DNA of 44,779 nucleotides, from positions 1-44,779 of IMG/VR virus record IMGVR_UViG_3300035182_001078. One strand, given 5' to 3'. Made by a program: the position numbers and the translations under genes. The notes beneath the pieces were generated by a model that saw only the letters and a program-made list of their open reading frames with translations, made no database searches and was not told where the DNA came from. The number at the start of each line of letters is the position of its first letter. The stretch's first letter is position 1. Source of the DNA: a virus. This document shows, piece by piece, positions 13,531-22,000 of this stretch.

Positions 13531-14204
13531 TATTTAAAAGTTTTAAGTTTATTGTCATAAGCTTCCATAGCTTCAGGAGTATCGCAATCCTTTAAAAGTG
13601 ACTCAAGCGAAAGTTTTGTTTTAGCTGAATTTATGAGAAGTAATATTCTTTCACTACTTTTATCATCAGGTTTTTCATTTTCAGGTTTGTATGCAGACTG
13701 ATAATCTATTGCATCTTTTCTGTTTACATCTCTTCCAAATATTTTTCCGATGTGGTCAGCAGCGTCCTTTATTGCAAAAGATTTAGCTGAAGGCAAAGCC
13801 ATTTGAACAGCTTCTGCTTTTATTTCATTCATATCAGAAGGAGCGCATTTTGCATTTACTTGGCATCCCTTTGCACCTACGCCATCATGAAATAACCACT
13901 CTCCTGTAAGTGGAGAAAGATAATGAAGTCGTATAGTTACAGCTATTGAATTAAATATTTGGTTAACTGATAAAACTTCAACTTTCCATTCTTGGAATAT
14001 AGCATCAAGTAAAAATTCAACCTTGTCAATTGGAAGATACTTTCCATTACCTTGAAATTGTTTCTTTAACCAAGACTCTGTAGGGTTTTGGTTAACAAGT
14101 AATTTATACTCGTCATTTTCAAAAGCCTTTTCTACATCGTAATGTAGCTCCTGAAAAGTTTTTAACTTTCTTTTTGGTTTTGTTTTTTCTATTTCGTTAC
14201 TCAT
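13530..14204 (-). CDS. Rad52/Erf-type single-strand annealing protein
   Basis: 224 aa. The core (about 40-160) includes KYLPIDKVEFLLDAIF, WKVEVLSVNQI, VTIRLHYLSPLTGEWLFHDG with GVGA, then KAEAVQMALPSAKSFAIKDA and a DHIGKIFG helix. This matches the Rad52-fold annealing proteins of phages (Sak/Erf-like): a beta sheet with a tge...dGvGa turn, then AxxxA-type helices around the fold. The Lys-rich N-terminus and the C-terminal tail after 165 look flexible. It should anneal strands resected by the nuclease at 12376-13302. Confidence 0.72.
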   Translation of the reverse strand: MSNEIEKTKPKRKLKTFQELHYDVEKAFENDEYKLLVNQNPTESWLKKQFQGNGKYLPIDKVEFLLDAIFQEWKVEVLSVNQIFNSIAVTIRLHYLSPLTGEWLFHDGVGAKGCQVNAKCAPSDMNEIKAEAVQMALPSAKSFAIKDAADHIGKIFGRDVNRKDAIDYQSAYKPENEKPDDKSSERILLLINSAKTKLSLESLLKDCDTPEAMEAYDNKLKTFK

Positions 14205-14222
14205 TTTATATCTGTTTGTAGC

Positions 14223-14257
14223 CCAAAACCCGCTCCTATTAAGGTAGCGGGCTGGGT
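14223..14257 (-). terminator. Rho-independent terminator
   Basis: On the minus strand CCCGCT (14246-14251) pairs with AGCGGG (14229-14234), with a nested CCT/AGG pairing in the loop, followed by TTTTGGG. It ends the one-gene unit 14274-14495 and lies just before the annealing-protein gene. Confidence 0.75.
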
Positions 14258-14273
14258 TACATCCCCATCAAAA

Positions 14274-14495
14274 CTATCTTGCCAAATGCTCGTTCCATGC
14301 TCGTTTATCAGAAACAATATTACACTTTGCGAGATAGACTTTTAATTTTTTTATCTTGTTTGTAATGCTGAAAAATCTTGGATTGTATATCTTTCCACCA
14401 TCAGGCTTTACACCTACGACTTCGGGAGTTTTTTCTAATATACCTTCCAAAACAAAAATTTGAGATTCAAGTTCTTTCCGAGTTTGTGCCATCAC
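14274..14495 (-). CDS. Hypothetical coiled-coil protein (73 aa)
   Basis: No family recognised. Helical at both ends (RKELESQIFVLEGILEK and ITNKIKKLKVYLAK) around a short Gly/Pro loop. The gene has its own promoter box 20 nt upstream and a strong terminator 20 nt downstream, so it can be expressed as a separate unit at the head of the DNA-metabolism arm. That layout would suit an early or regulatory product; this is inference. Confidence 0.7.
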   Translation of the reverse strand: MMAQTRKELESQIFVLEGILEKTPEVVGVKPDGGKIYNPRFFSITNKIKKLKVYLAKCNIVSDKRAWNEHLAR

Positions 14496-14515
14496 ATAAG
14501 TTTTTAATTACAATG

Positions 14516-14523
14516 CAAACATA
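14516..14523 (-). promoter_or_regulatory. Promoter -7 box TATGTTTG
   Basis: Minus-strand TATGTTTG fits TAnnTTTG, preceded by GTTG and followed by CATTGT as at the other promoters. The -33 position has T-runs rather than a clean TTTG, with GTTAAC further upstream. It lies in the 151-nt gap between the endolysin stop and ATG 14495 and probably starts the DNA-metabolism transcript. Confidence 0.5.
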
Positions 14524-14646
14524 CAACACAATTCGTTAAAAAAATGTTAACATGGTGCAAAATTTGTTAAAAAAATTATAATGCGTAAAACCGTTGCTAT
14601 ACTATATATATGCCCGTAAAAAGTCGCAAAATACGTGTAAAATGCG

Positions 14647-15075
14647 TTATATAGACGATAACTGGAAGTGCATTCCATCGAGCCTTTTCCAAGTTCCACC
14701 CCAGTCAAATCCAGCATCTGTAAAACACTTTACAAAACCTTCTGATAAAGTAGGTATTTTTCCTATCTGGTTCCATGACGCATTTAAGTCTACAGCTATA
14801 CCCCAAGAGTGTAAACTTTGGGATGTTGCTCCACGCTGTGTTCTTATATTAAAGCAACCGTCAAAAGTTTTAAGTTCTTTTATAAACCCTCTGTCTATAA
14901 GATTTTGGAAAGCCTTTGACAGTGGCCCTACCATATCTTTATTACAATACAATTTTTTGGGTATAACACCTATTTCCATATTAGGCGGAATATCCCAAAC
15001 AGTCATACACTTGTTTTTAACATCAGGAGTTCCGTACTTTGCCAGACACATTGCTGGAGTTACTTTTGCGCTCAT
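14647..15075 (-). CDS. Endolysin, M15-family peptidase
   Basis: 142 aa. The zinc-binding pattern of M15 peptidases is clear: SLHSWGIAVDLN with H89 and D96, and the later GMHFQL with H136. Such enzymes cut peptide bridges of peptidoglycan (L-alanyl-D-glutamate or D-Ala-D-Ala type). There is no signal peptide, so it needs a holin. Its ATG overlaps the stop of the spanin gene by 4 nt. An exact copy of the dispersed 15-mer lies 39-53 nt upstream of its start, within the spanin gene. Confidence 0.9.
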   Translation of the reverse strand: MSAKVTPAMCLAKYGTPDVKNKCMTVWDIPPNMEIGVIPKKLYCNKDMVGPLSKAFQNLIDRGFIKELKTFDGCFNIRTQRGATSQSLHSWGIAVDLNASWNQIGKIPTLSEGFVKCFTDAGFDWGGTWKRLDGMHFQLSSI

Positions 15076-15617
15076 TTTCTTACTATTTTAAATGGTAAAT
15101 AATTTTTTGCTTTGTCCACAAAGAAAATGGTTGCCAGTGCGATTAGTCCGTACAGTTTCCAGTCAGTTTCTGATTTTTTACTTGAAGTATCCTCATGTTT
15201 TACTTTTGATAACGAGTCAATTCTCTCGTCACGTAAAGCTAAAGCATTTTTAAACCAAGATGAATCAAATGAAGTAGCATCTGTTTGCTTACTTCCTTTT
15301 CCACCTTCATAAATAACAGTTGAAGGATATACATTAGTAACTGGTGACAATGTATCTTTTCTTTGTGGACTATTAATAACAGTTGTTTTAAACCAGTCAA
15401 AATCTTCCTTTGTAAGTATTTTACCAGTTGAAAGTTTTCCACCACGCCCTGAATCCTGCGTAGATAAATTGCTCTTTGATAAATTTGTAAAATCATCTTT
15501 TTTAGAAGATGATTTTTTCAAAACGCTACAAGATAAAAGTAGAAAGCATAATACTATAAATACGGCAATCCAGAATATAATATTACTCCAGAATACCTGT
15601 TTATCATTTAGTTTCAT
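15072..15617 (-). CDS. Putative unimolecular spanin
   Basis: 181 aa. A hydrophobic N-terminus (about 9-28) ends in a lipobox-like LLSC with C30. A long polar Ser/Lys/Asp-rich region follows, and a C-terminal membrane helix (LYGLIALATIFFV, about 154-166) with a basic end. An outer-membrane lipid anchor at one end and an inner-membrane helix at the other is the layout of unimolecular spanins. The position between holin and endolysin agrees. It overlaps the endolysin start by 4 nt. Motif copies lie at 15114-15128 and, reversed, 15357-15370. Confidence 0.65.
   Translation of the reverse strand: MKLNDKQVFWSNIIFWIAVFIVLCFLLLSCSVLKKSSSKKDDFTNLSKSNLSTQDSGRGGKLSTGKILTKEDFDWFKTTVINSPQRKDTLSPVTNVYPSTVIYEGGKGSKQTDATSFDSSWFKNALALRDERIDSLSKVKHEDTSSKKSETDWKLYGLIALATIFFVDKAKNYLPFKIVRK
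15114..15128 (+). repeat. Dispersed motif GTCCACAAAGAAAAT
   Basis: Exact 15-mer copy, in the last codons of the spanin gene, 39-53 nt before the endolysin ATG in the direction of transcription. Confidence 0.8.
15357..15370 (-). repeat. Dispersed motif GTCCACAAAGAAAA, reverse orientation
   Basis: The first 14 bases of the 15-mer, here on the opposite strand to the other four exact copies, inside the spanin gene. Confidence 0.75.
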
Positions 15618-15882
15618 TTTCAGGAGTTTTAGGTTCTTCTACTTCGATTTTATCGCCACGTAAAAGAGTTATAATTTGAGGTAATGTAGCTACACCTACA
15701 ATAACTCCTATAAAACACATTGTAGCTATTATTATAGATAGTCTTTCAGGAGCAGCATTTGCTTTCATTGTAGAGTAAATAATTACCCAAACAAGAGTTG
15801 CTGATAATGTAACACCTATCCATCTCTTATGGCTTATTTTTCCGCCTTCGGAGAACATTGAATTAAAAAAATTGTCTTTCAT
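15604..15882 (-). CDS. Putative holin, two membrane helices
   Basis: 92 aa from ATG 15882. The frame is open upstream to 15942, but those residues overlap the neighbouring gene and ATG 15882 has the usual AT-rich leader. Two hydrophobic segments (about 21-39 and 48-74), a short loop and an acidic charged C-terminus (KIEVEEPKTPENETK) are typical of class II holins. It overlaps the spanin gene by 14 nt and precedes the endolysin. The assignment rests on topology and position. Confidence 0.65.
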   Translation of the reverse strand: MKDNFFNSMFSEGGKISHKRWIGVTLSATLVWVIIYSTMKANAAPERLSIIIATMCFIGVIVGVATLPQIITLLRGDKIEVEEPKTPENETK

Positions 15883-15887
15883 TTTAT

Positions 15888-16163
15888 TTATTTTATATAG
15901 TGAGAAATAATTACTGTTATTAAACTTCCAAGAACTGTACACAAAAGCCCTATAAAAAGTCTTGCATTTTTTAAACTTGTATCACGAATTAGTTTATCAT
16001 TTTCAAGTTTTTCAAGTTGAAATTCAACAGCTTTCATTCTGAATATAATAGAAGCCTCTTTATAATTGTCTCCTCCTACAATTATATTATACATTTCTTC
16101 TACCATTCTGTGTGTTTCTTCTTGGGTTTTTTCCATTTCTATTTGCCATTGGGTTGTGTCCAT
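15888..16163 (-). CDS. Coiled-coil protein with C-terminal membrane helix (91 aa)
   Basis: Residues 1-65 are charged and helical (MEKTQEETHRMVEEMYNIIV; KAVEFQLEKLENDKL). Residues 68-89 form one membrane helix (ARLFIGLLCTVLGSLITVII). Small tail-anchored coiled-coil proteins next to holins are often a second holin or antiholin. It lies 5 nt before the two-TM holin gene and 3 nt after the beta-helix gene. Confidence 0.7.
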   Translation of the reverse strand: MDTTQWQIEMEKTQEETHRMVEEMYNIIVGGDNYKEASIIFRMKAVEFQLEKLENDKLIRDTSLKNARLFIGLLCTVLGSLITVIISHYIK

Positions 16164-16166
16164 AAC

Positions 16167-18353
16167 TTAATATTTGTATATTTTAGCAGAACGTATTATT
16201 TGAAAAGAGTAAGTTGAAAGTACTGAATTATCTGTTGCTTTTATTCCAGTAAAAGTAATTTTATAAGGAACATCAAGAGATAAAGTAGTTAAAGGAGTAA
16301 TATATATCCTATTATTAACTATTCTATATGATGAAGATACTGTTCCTGATGTTTTTGTTATCTTTACACTTGTTACAGAAGAAATTTGCTTACTCATTTC
16401 TATATATATATCAGATATAGTTAATCCGCACGATACAGATGTTGGGCTAACTGATAATACCGATAATGATAATACAGGAGCAGCGTTAACTGTAATTTGT
16501 ATATTATCTACAGAAGTTGCACCTAAGTTATCAGTAACAGTAACCTTTAGCAAATACACTCCTTCAACTAATCCTGCAGCAGTTGCATTTTGAGATGTTG
16601 GATTTTGTATAGTTAATGAAGGACCTGAAACTTTTTCCCAAAGATAAGATGCTATTGTACCATCAGGGTCTGAAGCTGTTGCTGATAAAGAATAAGAGTT
16701 AACCGGAAGCGTTATAGAAGCATCTGTTCCAGCATTTACAGAAGGAGATATATTGCCACCAGAAGAAAATTCTACAGCTCCAATATCTATCGATAATCCA
16801 GAAAAAGAAATGCCTACATCTGTTCCGGCATCTATTAATGTAGAAGAAGATTGCAGGCTGTATGTATTACCTGTATTAAATAAAGGATTTTCGTTTTTGT
16901 TTCCACTGTTAGTTAAGTTAGATGGAGAGTTATCAAAGACGGGAGCATTAACTCCTGTAAAAAAAGCATTTTGCCAAAAGTCGTTATTTTGAACTACGAA
17001 TTTTCCGAATGTAACACCAGATCCCTGAACTCTCATTCCGTAAGAGTCGAATTTCTGTATAATGTTATTTCTAATACTTACATTATTTACAGTGCCAGGA
17101 ATGTTGTTTAAAACTAAGCCTATTCCATTTCCTGTAAAAAATCCAGTAGTAGCTCCAACTATTGTATTATTATCAATAATTAAAGTATCTAAATCAACTG
17201 TTGAATTTGGTTGAGTATCGAATCCTATACCTCCACCACCGTTAGCTCCGTATTTACCTATATTATAAAAAATATTTTTTCTTATTTTTATATTATGGTA
17301 ATAGTTAAGAGGGTCCATTGGAGCTCCAAACCATTCTACATAGATATCGATTCCGGAGCTTAAATTATAAAATTTATTATTTTCTACTATTAATCCGTCT
17401 ATCCCACGTTCAAGAATAATACCCTGTTCATCGCTCGAGCTTAAACTATCTTTATGAATAAAGTTATCGTGAATATAGTAACTATATGCAAGTCCAGGAG
17501 ATCTTAAATTATACGCCAAGTCAATGGCTCCGTTAATGTTATTATTATAAATTTCATTACCGCCCAGACTGTTCCATAACTCAATCGAAAAGTTCCATCC
17601 GCTGTTAGCTCCATTATTAAAAAATGTTTTTGTTATCGTGTTATTATATATTTTTACATTTTTATTAAAACCCTCGTTGTTATACTTAATAGGCCAGCCA
17701 ACTAAAGAACCTGTTCTGTTTGGCTGGTTTATTGTGTTATCGTAAATAAGCAATCCATCTTGACCGCCAAAAGAAAGGCATCCTGTACCAAATCCTATAT
17801 ACTGACTACAATTAAGAACAGTATTATTGTAAAAAGAGTTTCCTGTAGCAAATACGGATGGAGGGTTTGCACTGTATCCATTTGTTCCCGAAAATGTGCA
17901 ACCGCCTTCTTTAAAATCAATTATTGTGCAATCGTGAACGCTTACATTAGACCTACCGTCGATTTGTATACCCAAAGCAACAGATAAATTATTTCCATCG
18001 AACTTTAAATTGCTTATCGACTGATTTCCATTTGTACCTTCTGCACTTACAAGACTTAATGCACCCTGAAAACTTACATTAAAGGTTGACTTTATAATAG
18101 ACGTGACACCTTCTCCGTCTAAGCTTACACCAGGCGCTAAAGAGCATTTTACTGTTTCTAAATAAGTTCCTGCATTTACATGAATATTATCTCCAGATGT
18201 AGTAACTGTCGATATAGCTTTTGCTAATGTTTTCCAAGGATTACCTAGTGTACCATTACCTGTGTTATCGTTACCAGAAGAACTGATATAAAAAGTTGTG
18301 GCATTTGTCCACAAAGAAAATAGCATTGATGCTATTAGTAGGAATTTTTTCAT
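16167..18353 (-). CDS. Secreted-type beta-helix protein with PKD-like and Ig-like domains
   Basis: 728 aa. A Sec signal peptide (MKKFLLIASMLFSLWTNA, 1-18) precedes FYISSSGNDNTGNGTLGNPW, the usual opening of pectate-lyase-like right-handed beta-helices. Repeated N-rich rungs (IIDNNTIVG, IYNNTI) run to about 530. A PKD/REJ-like domain (about 540-630; SATASDPDGTIASYLWEKV) and a Big_5-like Ig domain follow. It resembles tail spikes and polysaccharide lyases. In the tail-fibre cluster it may be a depolymerase or adhesin, but the signal peptide is unusual for a virion part. No catalytic residues can be assigned. Confidence 0.82.
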   Translation of the reverse strand: MKKFLLIASMLFSLWTNATTFYISSSGNDNTGNGTLGNPWKTLAKAISTVTTSGDNIHVNAGTYLETVKCSLAPGVSLDGEGVTSIIKSTFNVSFQGALSLVSAEGTNGNQSISNLKFDGNNLSVALGIQIDGRSNVSVHDCTIIDFKEGGCTFSGTNGYSANPPSVFATGNSFYNNTVLNCSQYIGFGTGCLSFGGQDGLLIYDNTINQPNRTGSLVGWPIKYNNEGFNKNVKIYNNTITKTFFNNGANSGWNFSIELWNSLGGNEIYNNNINGAIDLAYNLRSPGLAYSYYIHDNFIHKDSLSSSDEQGIILERGIDGLIVENNKFYNLSSGIDIYVEWFGAPMDPLNYYHNIKIRKNIFYNIGKYGANGGGGIGFDTQPNSTVDLDTLIIDNNTIVGATTGFFTGNGIGLVLNNIPGTVNNVSIRNNIIQKFDSYGMRVQGSGVTFGKFVVQNNDFWQNAFFTGVNAPVFDNSPSNLTNSGNKNENPLFNTGNTYSLQSSSTLIDAGTDVGISFSGLSIDIGAVEFSSGGNISPSVNAGTDASITLPVNSYSLSATASDPDGTIASYLWEKVSGPSLTIQNPTSQNATAAGLVEGVYLLKVTVTDNLGATSVDNIQITVNAAPVLSLSVLSVSPTSVSCGLTISDIYIEMSKQISSVTSVKITKTSGTVSSSYRIVNNRIYITPLTTLSLDVPYKITFTGIKATDNSVLSTYSFQIIRSAKIYKY
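18307..18321 (+). repeat. Dispersed motif GTCCACAAAGAAAAT
   Basis: Exact 15-mer within the signal-peptide codons of the beta-helix gene, 32-46 nt after its ATG. Here it encodes part of LFSLWT; in the spanin gene the same bases encode IFFVD in another frame, so protein constraint does not explain it. Confidence 0.8.
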
Positions 18354-18374
18354 TTTTTTAAGTTTATTTTATAA

Positions 18375-19034
18375 TTATTGATACCATCCAGAATTAAAAC
18401 CAGTAGGAACTGTGTAAATAAATGGTCTTGTACCAGAATTTAATACACATCCTCCAGTTGCATTAAAATTAGAGAATGCCAAGAAAAATGTTCCAGATAA
18501 ACCAGTATAAATTGCTCCTGTTCCAGCACTTGGATTACCTGCATCCCAAGAACCATTTCTTCCCCACCATATCCTACCATTAGTTAAGTCTATAGCAATC
18601 ATCATAATATCTCCATTAACACATTCTGTACTTACAAAATCATTTATTCCATTATGTTGATGTCCACTAACTCCATTTCCTTTTCCATAACCTATTCCAG
18701 CACCAACTTGGCCTGTATTAGATTCTGATGCAGGAGATATACCTATTGATGAAGATGGTGTTGCTCCAATTACTTTTAATTCAACATACCATAATCCAGA
18801 AGATTTTCCAAAATGACTTCTTACCATTCCCATAAACGTTCCGCCTGTTGCAGCTCCTGTTGCAGTAGAATCAGAAGTACTTAATGTAACCTGTGAAAGA
18901 TCAGACGAGTTCCATGAATCATAAGTTATTGCAGGACTTAGGGTTATATTTCCATAATGAGCATTAAATTTTCTTATTTGCGCATTTAAAGATATAGAAA
19001 ATAAAACAAGTAATAATAATAATATCCTTTTCAT
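18375..19034 (-). CDS. Secreted-type SPRY-like protein
   Basis: 219 aa with signal peptide MKRILLLLLVLFSISLNA followed by Gln (Q19). The mature part looks like a SPRY/B30.2 domain as found in phage fibres: GLWYVELKVIG, GIGYGKGNGVSGHQHNGIN, GDIMMIAIDLTNGRIWWGRN followed by GSWDAGNPSAGTGAIY. Such domains are binding modules. It lies between the beta-helix gene and the giant fibre, 6 nt after the latter, so it is probably an adhesin or fibre accessory. Confidence 0.75.
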   Translation of the reverse strand: MKRILLLLLVLFSISLNAQIRKFNAHYGNITLSPAITYDSWNSSDLSQVTLSTSDSTATGAATGGTFMGMVRSHFGKSSGLWYVELKVIGATPSSSIGISPASESNTGQVGAGIGYGKGNGVSGHQHNGINDFVSTECVNGDIMMIAIDLTNGRIWWGRNGSWDAGNPSAGTGAIYTGLSGTFFLAFSNFNATGGCVLNSGTRPFIYTVPTGFNSGWYQ

Positions 19035-19040
19035 ATATAA

Positions 19041-22000
19041 TTAGTTTACAGATCCCTCTGTTGAAAATGTATTTACACCAAGTTTAGTGAATTTAATATA
19101 ACTTCCAGCTTTCATCAAGTTAGTTCCACCTGGATTAGCAGAGAAATTTATTTGAGGAGTAACTGTTCCTCCTGCGTTCATTGATATAACTCCTTTAAAA
19201 AAGAACTGAACGCCTGCTGTTGTAGATGTTGCGGTAATTACTGTTGAAGCAACTTGTGTCATCGCTGTAGTACCTTGAGCAGTAGTAACTGTATTTGGAA
19301 CAGAATTATATCCTATAACCTGAAGGTTAATAAAATTTATAGAAGCTCCTCCTGCTAGTGCAAAAGCTAGTGCGGTTGTTTTAGTTGTTGTAGTTCCGGT
19401 TGTTAAAGTATAACTACCTTCAACTTGGTATAGAGTAGAACCAGCTAATGTCCAAACATCTCCGGTTGTAGGAAAAGCTGGCTGAACTCCTAATGCAGCA
19501 GATAATGTAAAATCTGTAGCAACTACAGAATATTGAGTAGCTCCAATAACTCCTCTTTCTGTTGATGTTTGCCCCATGTGTAAAACATTGCTTGCATCAG
19601 ACTCTATTTTACCTGTTGTTATAGTTCCTGGACTTGCTCCTGCTAATGTAATAGTTTTTCCTGTTGCATTACCTATAGGCAAATCTGTAGAATATTCAAA
19701 GACCCATCCACCTGCTGCAGTTGTTGTATCTGTTACTGTAGCCATTGCTGATGTACTTCCAATCATTGTTGCAAGTAATGTTCCGCCGTTTTTATTTACA
19801 GTAATATTTCCAGTAGATAAATCTTTTAATAAATAACTCGTTCCTTTTCTTAATGTAGTCGCATCAGGCAAAACTGCTGTCTGTGTTGATGTTCCTGTAA
19901 AGTCTGTTTCGTTAGGGCTATTTACTGTAAGAGTTGTTGTACCTGCGGCAGTAACAACAGATTGAAAATTATTTCCTACTATATTATTAATCTGAATATT
20001 TGTTAAAGCTGGAGCGTTTGCAAATACTAAAGGCCCAGCACCTGTTTCGTCGCTAATTACACCAGACAACTGATTGCTTGTAGTAGATGCAAATTGCGAA
20101 AGAGGATTATCCACAATAGCATCTCCTGTTCCGGATACTGTAGCCCAAGACGGATTTGCTGCTGCTCCATTTGTCTTTAATAACTGGCCGCTTGTGCCCG
20201 GTGCTAAGGAAACTATTTTTGTTCCGTCCCCATAATAAATATTTCCATGTGTCACAGATAAAGATCCGTTATTTGTTCCACCGTTTGCAATAGGCAAAAC
20301 AGGCAGGTCTGCTGACGCAATAACCCTTAACCCAACAGCTCCCGTAGAACCGTTAGGTGTTGCTAAAAATAAATTCGCTGCCTGTCCTGTAGCTTCTGTA
20401 ACTGCTAACGTTCCATTGGATGTTAACGGGGAACCCGAAACGCTTAACCACGAAGGAACTGTTAAGCCTATACTTGTTATACCAGTTCCGGCTGATGGTA
20501 CTGGTCTTTTTCCAAAAAATCCGGTTGTTGGATTCCAAACAAGTAAACTGTCATCTACATTATTAGAAGAAGGTATAACAGGAACCTTTATTTTATCAGC
20601 TTTAATAATATTAATATTACTATCCATGTAGTTATAAAATATAACTGCACCACTTGTAGAGTATACTACAGTTCCAGCTCCTAAAGATTTTGTTGATATT
20701 CCTCCCTGACCTGCATTTGTTGCTGAAAAGTATGCACCTGCTGAAGAACTTGTATTTATTCCGCCAAGAAATCCTGTCGAGTTACCAGTCACGCTCATAT
20801 ATCCTGCTGGAGTAGAAGATGAATTACCTCCCCAAAAAGAAACGCCTGCTGTTCCAGTGTTGTCGATTGTGAAAGAATTAGTAAGACCATTTATATTTCT
20901 TGGTGATGTTAAGCTGCCATTAGAGTTGAAAATATTAAATTTTAGGTAAGGACTTAACATTGCCGCAGTATCTTGTTTTCTTAAATACTTTAAAAGCATG
21001 TTTGCAGTATCTGATATATTAACCTTTAAACCTAAATTAGAAATCGTTGCATAGGTATCTGCGGATATATTAGAACGAAAATACGACGAAAGCATAGCAG
21101 ACGTGTCTGCGATACCTAAATAATTCCCTGCCGGCTGCTTATTATTAAAAGTTGTCCAATCTGTTGTTGACAATAAACCTCTGTTACTTGCTGAAGCTGT
21201 TGGTATATTAAACGTATGCGCTGTTCCTGTAGAAGAGATATTGAAATTTGTTCCGCTTGTTCCGGTTGCAAACGTTTGTGTACTTCCAGTAAGTCCGTTT
21301 AAAGATGTCAGCCCGCCGCTGAATGAAGGCACAGCAGCTTTATGAAAATATCCATCCGTTCCTTCGTATATCATATTTATAGGCGAGCCTGTACTATCCC
21401 TTGCTTGTGTAGCAATGTTATAATCTCCCGTTACAATGTCCCTTAAATGCCACCTTATTGTGTGACTGCCTGTTATATTATCTTGCAGCAAAATTGCATC
21501 TCCTAAAGGTTTAGGCCACGAAACACCGCTAGCTAACTGCACATCTCCCGATGCTAATAAAGCAGCTACCTCGTTATGAGAAGCGTCGAAAACACTTACC
21601 CTTCCCTCTCCGCCATCGTTAATCATTTGCGCCAAAGGGTCTGTTCCATCATTTATTATAATATTATTTGTTGTTGTATTGCCTGCGGTAGTAACCTGAT
21701 TTAATGTAGGTACTATTTCAGACACGCTGTCTGCATAACGCCTTGTCGCAAATAGCGTGCTATCTGTTCCAACATTTACAGAGTCCTTTCTTAAATTAAA
21801 AATTTCCGGCAACTTCGAAATTAAGTAGTTTGCAATCCTTGTATTGCCTCCGTCGTTAAGATGAACGCCCCCAAGATAATCGTCCGGATACACCATTAAA
21901 TTATTCACGTGAACAACGCTATCCTGCGGAAGTCTTATTGTGTCAAGCCTTAAATTTAAGCTATCTAACTGGAGCCATCCACCTGCGCCAAGAGTGCTAT

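Noticed and set aside
14594-15091. Plus-strand 165-aa frame
   Set aside because: Antisense to the M15 endolysin, which has clear zinc ligands.
15883-15942. Upstream start of the holin candidate
   Set aside because: The extra 20 residues overlap the gene upstream and would give a long polar leader unusual for a holin.
20107-20115. DnaA-box sequence TTATCCACA in the giant fibre gene
   Set aside because: An isolated copy within a coding region without iterons; likely chance.
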